A stretch of DNA of 24,890 nt from 66-474 sp035717365 (GCA_035717365.1 DASTIS010000117.1:1-24890), one strand, 5' to 3'. Shown: positions 14,664 to 23,240, counted from the stretch's first letter. Program-made: numbers and translations. The notes: a model not told the origin generated them from the sequence alone.

Positions 14664-15323
14664 TCAGGCGCGGCCGGTCGCGGCACGCCGCGGCTTGCGC
14701 CGATAGCGGGTGCCCAGCAGGACGTCCCACAGCCCGGTGGTCACCCCGAAATTGGTGTCCGGGTGGTAGTGGTGGATGTTGTGGAACCCTGCCCAGCGGC
14801 GCATCAGGGGGCTCTTGAAGCGGCGTACGTGGATCACGACGTGGCTCAGTCCGTAGGCCGCATAACCGGCGGCGATGATGCCTGCCAGTAGCAATGCATA
14901 GGCGACGGGTATCGCCAGCGCGAACACCGCGGCCAGCGCGCACATGAACAATGGCGGCATGAAGAACGGCAGGGCGTCGTAACCGAGCGGATCGAGATGG
15001 TGATTGTCGTGGCCGGCTTCGAAGGGGCCGGTATGGCCGTGGAACAACCAGCGGTGTGCCGCGTATTCAAGGAAGGTGAAGGCGAACAACCCGAGCGCGA
15101 CGGTCAACGTCGCCGCCACCAGTTTCAGGTGTCCGAACCAGATTGCGGCAACGATCAGGATGACGCTGATCGCGCCGTCGCTGGCCAGGCCCACGCGCAG
15201 GTTGAGCCGGCTGGTGGACAGCCTGGATAGTGGGCGGGCGATCCACTCCAGCCACGACGGCAATGCCGACGCGGCCCGGGTGGATGGGCGGCGCGTTGCG
15301 GACGCCCTCGGGTTGGTGGACAC
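14664..15323 (-). CDS. Sterol desaturase / fatty acid hydroxylase family membrane protein
   Basis: An integral membrane di-iron enzyme family (219 residues from GTG 15323). About four hydrophobic segments are visible: AISVILIVAAIWFG, LVAATLTVALGLFAFTFLEYAA, FFMPPLFMCALAAVFALAIPVAYALLLAGIIAAGYAAYG. The histidine clusters that bind the two irons are present: HRWLFHGH (HxxxH), HDNHH, and HNIHHYHPDTNFG. The substrate (a lipid, carotenoid or sterol-like compound) cannot be named. GTG 15323 has AGGAG 11 bases upstream; ATG 15371 would add 16 residues but lacks a ribosome binding site and lies only about 12 bp after the likely transcription start. It is divergent from the DUF6491 gene and downstream-facing to the multicopper oxidase across a 90-bp gap. 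Confidence 0.86.
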   Translation of the reverse strand: MSTNPRASATRRPSTRAASALPSWLEWIARPLSRLSTSRLNLRVGLASDGAISVILIVAAIWFGHLKLVAATLTVALGLFAFTFLEYAAHRWLFHGHTGPFEAGHDNHHLDPLGYDALPFFMPPLFMCALAAVFALAIPVAYALLLAGIIAAGYAAYGLSHVVIHVRRFKSPLMRRWAGFHNIHHYHPDTNFGVTTGLWDVLLGTRYRRKPRRAATGRA

Positions 15324-15389
15324 GGTCGGGATGGCTCCTGTCGCTGGCAACAGGCGGTCGACGGCGACCATTCGCCGATGCGCGGTGGC

Positions 15390-15397
15390 AGTATAGT
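15390..15397. promoter_or_regulatory. Shared -10 region of divergent genes
   Basis: AGTATAGT contains TATACT read on the minus strand (for the desaturase-family gene) and TATAGT on the plus strand (for the DUF6491 gene). No strong -35 box is seen for either direction, so the call rests on the -10 boxes and their position. Confidence 0.35.
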
Positions 15398-15431
15398 GAG
15401 AAAACCGCCGCAACGGTTGAGGCAAGTCGAG

Positions 15432-15863
15432 ATGGAAACCTTCCGGATCGTCGCGGGCCTGGCGCTCCTGTCGGCGGCGGCTTTCGCATTGCCCGGCCTG
15501 ACGCAGCAGACTCCCAGTGAAGCGCACGACCTTGCCCGGTACCAGCATTATGCGGAGGCGCCGGTGGATCACGTCCGTTATTTCCAGGTCAACGGGTTCC
15601 AGTACCTTGCCCCCGACACCCTGGCGATCCGTTTCGGGGTCAACGAGCTGTACCTGCTGACGGTGCAAACCCCGTGCGCCCGCCTCGCGTTTGCGAACGG
15701 CATTGCGCTGACCGCGAAAAACAACATGCTGTACAGCAATTTCGACTTCGTCACCTTCGATCACCAGCATTGCAAGATCCTCAAGATCACGCCGGTGGAC
15801 GAGCTGAAGATGAAGCAGGACGCGGGCAAGGCCAAGGCCTCAAGCGCGTCGTCGGGCGGCTAG
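15432..15863 (+). CDS. DUF6491 family exported protein
   Basis: A 143-residue protein with a short signal peptide (METFRIVAGLALLSAAAFALPGLTQ, about 1-22). The mature part follows the DUF6491 layout: RYQHYAEAPVDHVRYFQVNGFQYL (about 37-60), ELYLLTVQTPCARLAFANGIALT (about 75-97), and FDHQHCKILKITPVDELK (about 113-130). The two conserved cysteines (TPCARL, QHCKIL) probably form a disulfide in the periplasm. Function of the family is unknown; it is common in Xanthomonadales, which supports the taxonomic guess. A Lys/Ser/Ala tail follows the domain. It converges with mutY, with only 55 bp between the stops. Confidence 0.85.
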   Translation: METFRIVAGLALLSAAAFALPGLTQQTPSEAHDLARYQHYAEAPVDHVRYFQVNGFQYLAPDTLAIRFGVNELYLLTVQTPCARLAFANGIALTAKNNMLYSNFDFVTFDHQHCKILKITPVDELKMKQDAGKAKASSASSGG

Positions 15864-15918
15864 TTCGCACGCGCGTTCCATCGGCGCGGGATGCCTGGAT
15901 CCACGCGGTTTTCAGTCG

Positions 15919-16983
15919 TCAAGAAGATCTGGGACGATCGCGCGCCACGTCGCACAACAACAGTTTGCGCACCGGCGCCGGAATGCCGAGTTCGGCGATG
16001 CCGGCACGATCGCACCAACGCAGGTTCGGCGTGTCGGCGACCGCGCGGCGGATGCTTGCACCGCGCCATTCGATTGGCGAAGCCTGCAGCGTGTAATGCG
16101 TGAACCCATGCCGGATCGTGGGGAGCGGATTGCCGGCAAGGCCATCGACATCGGCCCATTGCATTGCGGTGGCCCTGGCGTCTTGCGCCGTCGCCGCTTC
16201 CGGCAGGCTCCACAAGCCTGGCCATACGCCCTGCGGCGGGCGACGTTGCAGCAAGACGCGACCACGGCGATCGCGCAACACGATGAATATCGTTTGCCTT
16301 TCTGGCAACACGCGCGCCAGGCGCCGCATCGGCAGTGATGCCGTCCTGCCCTGCCGGAGGGCGGCACAGGTGCGTCGTTGCGGACAGCGCCCGCAGTCGG
16401 GCCGACGGGGGGTGCACACCGTCGCGCCCAGGTCCATGATGGCCTGCGTGTAGTCGGCGATGCGCGCCCTGGGGGTATGTGCTTCGGCATGTGTCCAAAG
16501 CAGCTTTGCGACCGCCCGTTCGCCCGGCCACCCGTCCACGCCGTGGTATCGGCACAGGACCCGTTTGACGTTGCCGTCGAGGATGGCGTGACGCCGTTGG
16601 TGCGCCAGCGCGAGGATCGCCCCGGCGGTAGAGCGCCCGATGCCGGGCAGCGCGGACAACGCCTCGAAGTCGCGCGGCAGGCAACCGGCGTGGCGGGCGA
16701 CGCACAACTTCGCCGCGGCGTGCAGGTGGCGCGCGCGCCGGTAGTAGCCGAGCCCCGACCACAGCGAAAGCACCTTGTCCTCGGCGGCGGCGGCCAGGGC
16801 GGGCAGATCGGGCAATGCGTCGACGAAGCGTTGGAAGTACGGGATGACCGTCGCGACCTGGGTTTGTTGCAGCATCACCTCGGAAATCCAGACCCGGTAG
16901 GGCGTACGCGGAAATTGCCAGGGCAGGTCCCGGCGGCCATGCCGGTCGTACCAGTCGAGCAGGCGCCGGGCAAAGCCGTCCAT
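15919..16983 (-). CDS. mutY: A/G-specific adenine glycosylase MutY
   Basis: Base-excision repair enzyme that removes adenine mispaired with 8-oxoguanine. The 354-residue protein has the helix-hairpin-helix glycosylase domain with catalytic Glu35 (ISEVMLQQTQVAT), the HhH loop LPGIGRSTAG (112-121) and catalytic Asp136 (LDGNVKRVL). The 4Fe-4S loop is C190-x6-C197-x2-C200-x5-C206. The C-terminal part (about 225-345) is the Nudix-like domain that recognises 8-oxoG (RVLLQRRPPQGVWPGLWSLPE). Its ATG lies 4 bases after the stop of the AsmA-like gene, so it is translated from the ftsY-asmA-mutY transcript. Confidence 0.97.
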   Translation of the reverse strand: MDGFARRLLDWYDRHGRRDLPWQFPRTPYRVWISEVMLQQTQVATVIPYFQRFVDALPDLPALAAAAEDKVLSLWSGLGYYRRARHLHAAAKLCVARHAGCLPRDFEALSALPGIGRSTAGAILALAHQRRHAILDGNVKRVLCRYHGVDGWPGERAVAKLLWTHAEAHTPRARIADYTQAIMDLGATVCTPRRPDCGRCPQRRTCAALRQGRTASLPMRRLARVLPERQTIFIVLRDRRGRVLLQRRPPQGVWPGLWSLPEAATAQDARATAMQWADVDGLAGNPLPTIRHGFTHYTLQASPIEWRGASIRRAVADTPNLRWCDRAGIAELGIPAPVRKLLLCDVARDRPRSS

Positions 16984-16987
16984 CCGG

Positions 16988-18148
16988 TCAGTGTCCGGGG
17001 GCGGCGGTGGAGGCGGGGGCGGGCGCGCTCGAAGCGCCGCTGGCTGGTGCCAGATCGGGGCCGGCGTCGATCTGGAGGTCCGTGGCCTTGAGCCAGCCGA
17101 GGTCGAGTTGTTGCACCTGCGCGGTGCCGGTGAGCGGCAGCGGGCCGGGCGGATGCGCGGGGGTGGCCGTCAGCAGCCGGTTCCACCAGGCGCCGAATTC
17201 CGTGGGGTGCAGGCGTACGTCGACATGCGCATCATCTCCGTCCAGTTTGAGCGTTGCGGTCATGGGGACGGAGCCCTGCGCGGGTGAGATGTCGAGCGTG
17301 ATCCGGTCGGTGACGGTCGGGACGGCGCGCGCGGCAGACGCGCCGGCTGCGGCGCCGGCGGTCGTCGAAGCCGCGGTGGGGGCCGGCGCGCGATGGCGGA
17401 ACGTGCCATTGAGCTGCAGCGCAAGGGCTTCACCGCCGCGCCAGCTTCCATGTCCGCCCAGAACCAGCGCAGCGCCGCCCTGTTCGGTGACGTGGATCTG
17501 CAGCGGATCGAATTCGATCACGCCATCGTGTGCAGCCGAAGGCACGGTAGTCAGGCTGCCAACGTAGCGGCGACCCGTGGAACTTTGCGCGGAAGCGTCG
17601 AGACGGAACGGTTGTCCGGGCGACAGCGCCCCGGTTTCCAGGCTGAAATCGAACAACAGTGGCGCGCCGTTGCGCGTGAGCGTACCCCGGCTCATGTGGA
17701 TTCCGGTCGCGATGGTCGGAAGATGCGGTGGCCCGGCGCGGTGGGGCAGCCGGCCGAGCAACGATTCGAGCTCGCCGAGATCCATGCGCGGCGCATCGAT
17801 GTCGATGCGTTCGATCGCCACTTCGCCGCGCAGCAGTGCACGCCAGGGCACCACGATGGTGGCGCCCCTTGCCCGGAGCACCGGCGTGTCCGACCCGATG
17901 TTGGTCAGGCTGAAGGCGTGCAACTGCACCGCAGGGCGCGGAAACAGTGCAGGTTCAGCGGGCGCCTGCATGTCCAGTCCCAGGCCCGCTGCGGCAAGAT
18001 CGTTCTCGAGTAGCGTCGTGAAGCGTTGCGGTTGCAACAGGGAATGGACGTAGATCACCAGCGCAACCACCAGCGCGCCCAATACCACGACGATCGCCAA
18101 CACGATCCAGCGCAGGAAGTGCCGCGACGGTGGCGCGGATGCGGACAT
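16988..18148 (-). CDS. AsmA family protein
   Basis: A 386-residue envelope protein anchored by one N-terminal helix (FLRWIVLAIVVVLGALVVALVIYV, about 10-35) with the rest in the periplasm. The following AsmA-like region (LLQPQRFTTLLENDLAAAGLGLDMQAPAEPALFPRPAVQLHAF-type text with VLRARGATIVVPWRALLRGEVAIERIDIDAPRMDL) is typical of the AsmA/TamB/YhdP beta-strand repeats involved in outer-membrane lipid transport. A low-complexity Ala/Thr stretch (about 265-285) and an Ala/Pro/Ser tail (last 25 residues) are probably flexible. It is shorter than E. coli AsmA (617 residues). It sits between ftsY and mutY with gaps of 6 and 4 bases, so the three genes are translationally close-packed. Confidence 0.85.
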   Translation of the reverse strand: MSASAPPSRHFLRWIVLAIVVVLGALVVALVIYVHSLLQPQRFTTLLENDLAAAGLGLDMQAPAEPALFPRPAVQLHAFSLTNIGSDTPVLRARGATIVVPWRALLRGEVAIERIDIDAPRMDLGELESLLGRLPHRAGPPHLPTIATGIHMSRGTLTRNGAPLLFDFSLETGALSPGQPFRLDASAQSSTGRRYVGSLTTVPSAAHDGVIEFDPLQIHVTEQGGAALVLGGHGSWRGGEALALQLNGTFRHRAPAPTAASTTAGAAAGASAARAVPTVTDRITLDISPAQGSVPMTATLKLDGDDAHVDVRLHPTEFGAWWNRLLTATPAHPPGPLPLTGTAQVQQLDLGWLKATDLQIDAGPDLAPASGASSAPAPASTAAPGH

Positions 18149-18154
18149 GGCTGT

Positions 18155-19303
18155 TCAGCCGCTGGCCGGGAGCAATCCGTCAACGAAGGCGCGCGCTTCG
18201 AACACGCGCAGATCCTCCGCGCGCTCCCCCAGGCCGACGTAGCGGATCGGCAGTCCGAACTCACGCGCCAGCGCAAACACCACTCCACCCTTGGCGGTGC
18301 CGTCGAGTTTGGTGACCGCAAGGCCGGTCACGCCGACCGAGCCGATGAACTGGCGAACCTGGTTGATCGCGTTCTGGCCGGTGGTGCCGTCGATCACCAT
18401 CAGCACCTCGTGGGGTGCGTCGGCGTCCAGCTTGCCCAGCACCCGCTTGACCTTGGCCAGTTCGTCCATCAATCCCGAACGCGTGTGCAGGCGACCGGCC
18501 GTATCGGCGATCAGCACGTCGGTGCCGTGCGCCACGGCCATCTGCAGTGCGTCGAAAATCACGCTGGCGGAATCCGCCCCCTGCACCTGCGCACAGACCG
18601 GCACGCCGAGACGCGCGCCCCATTCCTGCAATTGCGCGACCGCCGCGGCGCGGAAGGTATCGCCGCCCGCCAGCAGCACGTCGCGTTTTTCCTGCACGAA
18701 ACGACGCGCGAGCTTCCCGATGGTGGTGGTCTTGCCGACCCCGTTGACCCCAACGACCAGTACCACGAATGGCTTTGCGGTGCCGACGTCGAGCGCTCGC
18801 GCAACCGGCTTCAGCAACGCAGTCAGGTGCGTGCGCAGCGCTTCGCGCAATGCGGCGGCGTCGGCGAACTCGCGCTTGTGCATGCGGCGACGCAGATCAT
18901 CGACCAATTCGCCGGTGGCGCCGACGCCGACATCGGCAGACAGCAGGGTGACCTCGAGCTCGTCCAGCAGATCGTCGGAAAGCACGGGGTTGCGCGAAAA
19001 CAACGACGACAGTCCGCGCGAGAAACCGCTTCCGGAAAGCCGCTCGCGCCAACCGCGCCGCGGCCTCGCTTCCGGCGCGAGCAAATCGTCTGGGCCCGCG
19101 GCCACGTTCGGAAGGGCGGGTTCCTGCCATGCCGGCAGGTCCGATTCCTGTGGTGCCGGTATGCTGGGTGGAGACGTTTCCTCGTCCGGAGTGGACGCGG
19201 ACACGTCGGCGTCGGGGGAAGGGGGCAAGGGCTCGGCGCGAGGGTTGCGACCTGCCAGTCTGGTCCAGAGATTCGGCATTGCGTTCACATCGGGAAAAGC
19301 CAT
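18155..19303 (-). CDS. ftsY: Signal recognition particle receptor FtsY
   Basis: SRP receptor GTPase that docks ribosome-SRP complexes at the inner membrane for cotranslational insertion. After a variable acidic/Pro-rich A domain (about 1-80) comes the four-helix N domain (about 85-170) and the G domain: P-loop GVNGVGKTTTIGKLA, GGDTFRAAAVAQL, DTAGRLHTRSGLMDEL, TKLDGTAKGG and GLGERAEDLRVF. Length with start 19303 is 382 residues. ATG 19279 (MPNLWTRL) is equally possible, as neither start has a clear ribosome binding site. It is the first gene of the leftward operon with the AsmA-like gene and mutY and is divergent from rsmD, about 107 bp apart. Confidence 0.96.
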   Translation of the reverse strand: MAFPDVNAMPNLWTRLAGRNPRAEPLPPSPDADVSASTPDEETSPPSIPAPQESDLPAWQEPALPNVAAGPDDLLAPEARPRRGWRERLSGSGFSRGLSSLFSRNPVLSDDLLDELEVTLLSADVGVGATGELVDDLRRRMHKREFADAAALREALRTHLTALLKPVARALDVGTAKPFVVLVVGVNGVGKTTTIGKLARRFVQEKRDVLLAGGDTFRAAAVAQLQEWGARLGVPVCAQVQGADSASVIFDALQMAVAHGTDVLIADTAGRLHTRSGLMDELAKVKRVLGKLDADAPHEVLMVIDGTTGQNAINQVRQFIGSVGVTGLAVTKLDGTAKGGVVFALAREFGLPIRYVGLGERAEDLRVFEARAFVDGLLPASG

Positions 19304-19410
19304 TCGGCGAATGCTAACACCGACATCCCAACGCCAGCCGTACCGCATGCGATCAGCCCTGATCGCTGCACCGCGGCATCGCCGGAGCAGCTCGATGGTC
19401 CACGGCAGCC

Positions 19411-20001
19411 ATGCATAAGCGCAAGGGTGGTTCGATCCCGCCCGGACACGTGCGAATCATCGGCGGTCGCCTGCGCGGATCGCGTCTGAGCGTATCGGGG
19501 ATGCCGGGGCTGCGGCCGACCCCGCAACGGTTGCGCCAGACCCTGTTCGACTGGCTGGCGCCCGTGATCGAAGGTGCACGCGTGCTGGATGCATTCGCCG
19601 GCACGGGCGCGTTGGGCATCGAGGCGTTGTCGCGTGGCGCACGCGAGGTGGTATTTTTCGAAAGCGGGCGTGCCCAGGCAGAAACGATCGGAATGGATCT
19701 CGCGCGCCTGCATCAGGACGCGGGCCGGGTGCATTGCGTGGATACCCTGCAGGCGCTGGCGAAGCGCCCCTCCGGGACATTCGACATCGTGTTCCTGGAT
19801 CCGCCGTTTGGCGAAGCCATCTGGAGTGAAGCGGCGGCGTTGCTGGATGCCAATGGCTGGCTGGCGCCGGCCGCGTGGGTCTATGTCGAGGCCGGCGACG
19901 CCGACGCGTGGGAGATGCCGGCGAGTTGGCGCATCCATCGCCAGCGCGAGGCCGGCGCGGTACGGGCAACCCTGTTTCGTATCGTCGCCCCGTCCGTGTG
20001 A
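19411..20001 (+). CDS. rsmD: 16S rRNA (guanine-966-N2)-methyltransferase RsmD
   Basis: SAM-dependent methyltransferase that modifies G966 of 16S rRNA in the assembled 30S subunit. The 196-residue protein has the N-terminal RNA-contact segment VRIIGGRLRGSRL, the family signature LRPTPQRLRQTLFDWL, the SAM-binding motif I VLDAFAGTGALGIEALSRGA (about 56-75) and the catalytic motif FLDPPF (about 128-133). It starts at ATG 19411 (MHKRKGGSIPPGH); the ribosome binding site is weak. coaD follows in the same direction after about 60 bp, the usual pairing. Confidence 0.95.
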   Translation: MHKRKGGSIPPGHVRIIGGRLRGSRLSVSGMPGLRPTPQRLRQTLFDWLAPVIEGARVLDAFAGTGALGIEALSRGAREVVFFESGRAQAETIGMDLARLHQDAGRVHCVDTLQALAKRPSGTFDIVFLDPPFGEAIWSEAAALLDANGWLAPAAWVYVEAGDADAWEMPASWRIHRQREAGAVRATLFRIVAPSV

Positions 20002-20059
20002 CGCGGCTCACGCTTCGCGGGAAATGCCACGTCTGCGCCTCAAGATGGCACAATGGGCC

Positions 20060-20611
20060 ATGGGGAGCGACAAGCCAACCCGGTCGAATCGGCGCATCGC
20101 GGTATATCCGGGCACGTTCGATCCGATTACCCACGGCCACAGCGATCTGGTTGCGCGTGCCGCGCCGTTGTTCGACAAGGTGATCGTCGCGGTTGCGCAA
20201 TCCAGTGGGAAAACCCCGCGCTTCCAGCTCGACGAGCGCGTGAAGCTGGTGCGGACTGCGCTGGCCGATATTCCCAATGTCGAAGTGCGCGGGTTCGATA
20301 CGCTGCTGGCCGGTTTCGTGGCCGAATGCGGCGCCGGCGTGATCCTGCGCGGCTTGCGTGCGGTCTCCGACTTCGAATATGAGTTCCAGCTGGCCAGCAT
20401 GAATCGCCATCTGATTCCACAGGCCGAAACGTTGTTCCTGACGCCGGCGGAGGAGTGGAGCTTCATTTCTTCGTCGCTGGTGCGCGAAATCGCCAGCCTC
20501 GGCGGCGATGTTTCCGATTTTGTCCATCCGGTAGTCCAGAAGGCGCTGCGCCGGCAACGGCGTAAACCCCGCGGGGACGCTGGTCCTGTTTCACGCAAGT
20601 CATCGAGGTGA
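20060..20611 (+). CDS. coaD: Phosphopantetheine adenylyltransferase CoaD
   Basis: Transfers AMP from ATP to 4'-phosphopantetheine, the penultimate step of coenzyme A synthesis, in the cytosol. The nucleotidyltransferase motif YPGTFDPITHGHSDL carries the T/HxGH ATP-binding site. ILRGLRAVSDFEYEFQLASMNR and the ISSSLVREIASLGGDV segment (SSxxR, ATP phosphate contact) are family hallmarks. With ATG 20060 the protein has 183 residues, about 20 longer than usual: about 11 residues before RIAVYPGTF and a basic tail KALRRQRRKPRGDAG. ATG 20045 would add five more residues; neither has a strong ribosome binding site. The stop codon overlaps the ribosome binding site of the lipoprotein gene. Confidence 0.96.
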   Translation: MGSDKPTRSNRRIAVYPGTFDPITHGHSDLVARAAPLFDKVIVAVAQSSGKTPRFQLDERVKLVRTALADIPNVEVRGFDTLLAGFVAECGAGVILRGLRAVSDFEYEFQLASMNRHLIPQAETLFLTPAEEWSFISSSLVREIASLGGDVSDFVHPVVQKALRRQRRKPRGDAGPVSRKSSR

Positions 20612-20615
20612 AGTC

Positions 20616-21224
20616 ATGATGCGCAAATTCCTTTTCATTGCAGCCATCGCGTTGCTGGGCACCGTGGGTCTCGGCGCCTGCAGCAAAGGCAATAATCAGG
20701 CCAACACGACCACGGAAGCCAAGGCCACCAAGCCGAGCTGCTCGAGCGACCATCCGGACTGCATGAAGGCGTGGCAGAGCTATCTCAGCCAGATCGTCCA
20801 GGACAACATGGGAAACATCACCAACAACCCGTATGTCTACTTCGTGCCTGAAGTTCCTGCCTCGGTTGTCGCGGCGGTGACCGGAAGTTCCGTGGGTGCG
20901 GCCGGTCCCACGGCAGCGGCGCCGGGCATGGCCGGTACCGCGGCGGGTCCGGCCAATGAATCGTCGCCCGCTGCGACCCTAGCCCGCGTCCAGGACCAAC
21001 TCGACACGGTGGTCGCGGCGACCGTGTTGCCGGGCAACATGGTGGCGGCTGGCGGCCCCAGTTCGTCCACGACCGCGCAGGTCCTCGAGACCGCGTTCAA
21101 GCAGGCGTCGCCGGGTTCCTTCAAGGGCGTGGTGGTGCTGTTCATCGGCGACCAGGCCGACGAAGCAGCCGTGCGGACCGCCGTCGAACCGAGCGGCGCG
21201 ACGTTCAAGTTCGCGCAGATGTAA
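20616..21224 (+). CDS. Predicted lipoprotein of unknown function
   Basis: A 202-residue lipoprotein: basic MMRK, hydrophobic FLFIAAIALLGTVG, and lipobox LGAC (Cys22), so it would be lipid-anchored. The mature N-terminus has two further cysteines (KPSCSSDHPDC) that could form a disulfide, and an ordered part QSYLSQIVQDNMGNITNNPYVYFVP. A long Ala/Gly/Pro/Thr-rich linker (about 85-120) follows, then an alpha/beta-looking C-terminal domain (ETAFKQASPGSFKGVVVLFIGDQADEAAVRTAVEPSGATFKFAQM). No domain is recognised. GAGGTGA lies 4-7 bases before the two tandem ATG codons. It begins 5 bases after coaD and is probably cotranscribed. Confidence 0.8.
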   Translation: MMRKFLFIAAIALLGTVGLGACSKGNNQANTTTEAKATKPSCSSDHPDCMKAWQSYLSQIVQDNMGNITNNPYVYFVPEVPASVVAAVTGSSVGAAGPTAAAPGMAGTAAGPANESSPAATLARVQDQLDTVVAATVLPGNMVAAGGPSSSTTAQVLETAFKQASPGSFKGVVVLFIGDQADEAAVRTAVEPSGATFKFAQM

Positions 21225-21233
21225 CGGAGAGAA

Positions 21234-21361
21234 GGAGCCGGGACCCGGGACCGGGGACCCGAAGAGCAAGAGCTGGGAATCGGCCCGCGGGAACGCCGGG
21301 CGCAAGGTTCCGCCCTGCGTGCTTTGCGGGTACCGGGTCCCGGGTTCCCGGTCCCTGCTCC
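21234..21361. repeat. Inverted GGGACCC-rich arms upstream of lepA
   Basis: The left arm (21234-21261) is built of GGGACC-type units. The right arm (21327-21361) is its imperfect reverse complement with one extra unit. Together they flank about 65 bp without a gene. They could fold into a long GC hairpin between the lipoprotein gene and lepA. A short related motif (GGAGCCGGGACTCGG) recurs just after lepA, near 23210. Confidence 0.65.
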
Positions 21362-21415
21362 CGAGCATGCGATAATCGCCCGTTTGCGCCACCAGACGCC
21401 GACGTCCGCGCTCCC

Positions 21416-23206
21416 ATGCAGCAAATCCGCAACTTCTCCATCATCGCCCACATTGACCACGGCAAGTCCACGCTGGCCGACCGCATCATCCAGATTTGCG
21501 GCGGGCTGACAGAGCGCGAGATGGCCGCGCAGGTGCTGGACGACAACCCGATCGAGCGCGAGCGCGGCATCACCATCAAGGCGCGTTCGGTGTCGCTGCC
21601 GTACACCGCGCGTGACGGCAACACCTACGAGTTGAATTTCATCGACACCCCCGGCCACGTGGACTTCAGTTACGAAGTTTCGCGCTCGCTGGCCGCGTGC
21701 GAAGGCGCTTTGCTGGTCGTGGATGCTGCGCAGGGTGTCGAGGCGCAATCGGTCGCCAACTGCTACACCGCGGTCGAGATGGGCCTGGAAGTGGTGCCGG
21801 TGCTCAACAAGATCGACTTGCCGACCGCCGACGTTCCGAAGGTGAAGGCGGAAATCGAGGCGGTGATCGGCATCCACGCCGACGACGCGGTCGCGATCAG
21901 CGCCAAGACCGGCGAGAACGTGGTCGAGGTTCTGGAAGCGATCGTGGCGCGGATCCCGCCGCCGCAGCCGCGAGATACCGACAAGCTGCAGGCACTGATC
22001 ATCGATTCGTGGTTCGACAACTACCTTGGCGTGGTGATGCTGGTGCGCCTGATGCAGGGCGAGATCAAGCCCGGCGACAAACTGCAGGTGATGTCGACCG
22101 GCCGCAGCCACCAGGTCGACAACGTGGGCGTGTTCACGCCCAAGCGCAAGGAAACGGCGAGGCTCGGCGCAGGCGAAGTGGGCTGGGTCAACGCCTCGAT
22201 CAAGGATGTGCACGGTGCGCCGGTCGGCGACACGCTGACGCTCGCGTCCGATCCGGCGCCCAAACCGCTGCCGGGCTTCCGGCACATGCAGCCGCGTGTA
22301 TTCGCGGGATTGTTTCCGGTCGCGGCCGATGACTTCCCGGCATTGCGAGAGGCACTGGACAAGCTGCGCCTGAACGACGCCGCGCTGTTCTTCGAACCGG
22401 AATCATCGGAGGCGATGGGTTTCGGATTCCGCTGTGGATTCCTCGGGATGCTGCACATGGAAATCGTGCAGGAGCGGCTGGAACGCGAATACGACCTCGA
22501 TCTCGTCTCCACCGCACCGACGGTCGTGTACCAGGTGCTGCGCAGCGACGGCAGCGTGCTGGACCTGGACAATCCGGCCAAGTTGCCGCCAGCCAACGAG
22601 GTCGAGGAAATCCGCGAGCCGATCATCGTTGCCGACATCCTGACGCCGGCGGAGTACGTCGGCAACGTGATCACGCTGTGCGAGGAAAAGCGCGGCGTGC
22701 AGCGCTCGATCCAGTATCTCGCGAGCCAGGTCCGGATCAGCTACGAACTGCCGCTGGCCGAGGTGGTGTTGGACTTCTTCGACCGGTTGAAATCCGTCAG
22801 CCGCGGCTACGCCTCGATGGATTATCACTTCGACCGTTTCGAGGCGGGCCCGTTCGTGCGCGTCGACGTGCTGATCAACGGCGACCGGGTGGACGCGCTG
22901 AGCCTGATCGTGCATCGTGCGCAGGCCGATCGCCGCGGCCGCGATTTGGTGGAACGGATGCGCGAGCTGATTCCGCGCCAGATGTTCGACGTCGCGATCC
23001 AGGCTGCGGTCGGCGCGCAGATCATCGCGCGCTCGACCGTCAAGGCGCTGCGCAAGAACGTGCTGGCCAAGTGCTACGGCGGTGACGTCAGCCGCAAGCG
23101 CAAGCTGCTGGAAAAACAAAAGGAAGGCAAGAAACGCATGAAGCAGGTCGGCCAGGTGCAGATCCCGCAGGAAGCGTTTCTCGCGGTGTTGCGGACCGAC
23201 AAATGA
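21416..23206 (+). CDS. lepA: Elongation factor 4 (LepA), ribosomal translational GTPase
   Basis: GTPase that binds the ribosome and helps 30S biogenesis and recovery of stalled or back-translocated ribosomes. The 596-residue protein matches the family length of about 600. G-domain motifs: AHIDHGKSTL (G1), GITIKA (G2), DTPGHVDF (G3), NKIDLP (G4) and SAKTG (G5). After the EF-G-like domains II, III and V comes the LepA-specific C-terminal domain with SRKRKLLEKQKEGKKRMKQVG and VQIPQEAFLAVL. The start ATG 21416 gives the standard MQQIRNFSIIAHIDHG. lepB follows, as in most proteobacteria. Confidence 0.98.
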   Translation: MQQIRNFSIIAHIDHGKSTLADRIIQICGGLTEREMAAQVLDDNPIERERGITIKARSVSLPYTARDGNTYELNFIDTPGHVDFSYEVSRSLAACEGALLVVDAAQGVEAQSVANCYTAVEMGLEVVPVLNKIDLPTADVPKVKAEIEAVIGIHADDAVAISAKTGENVVEVLEAIVARIPPPQPRDTDKLQALIIDSWFDNYLGVVMLVRLMQGEIKPGDKLQVMSTGRSHQVDNVGVFTPKRKETARLGAGEVGWVNASIKDVHGAPVGDTLTLASDPAPKPLPGFRHMQPRVFAGLFPVAADDFPALREALDKLRLNDAALFFEPESSEAMGFGFRCGFLGMLHMEIVQERLEREYDLDLVSTAPTVVYQVLRSDGSVLDLDNPAKLPPANEVEEIREPIIVADILTPAEYVGNVITLCEEKRGVQRSIQYLASQVRISYELPLAEVVLDFFDRLKSVSRGYASMDYHFDRFEAGPFVRVDVLINGDRVDALSLIVHRAQADRRGRDLVERMRELIPRQMFDVAIQAAVGAQIIARSTVKALRKNVLAKCYGGDVSRKRKLLEKQKEGKKRMKQVGQVQIPQEAFLAVLRTDK

Positions 23207-23240
23207 ATGGAGCCGGGACTCGGTCAGGATGACCAAAGAC

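Noticed and set aside
12681..14891. A 736-residue open frame on the plus strand opposite the multicopper oxidase
   Set aside because: It is the shadow of the oxidase and its neighbours, with the typical His/Gly/Val/Arg-rich shadow composition and no ribosome binding site.
20837..22285. A long minus-strand open frame opposite the lipoprotein gene and lepA
   Set aside because: It is antisense to lepA, spans the repeat region and shows no domain; shadow frame.
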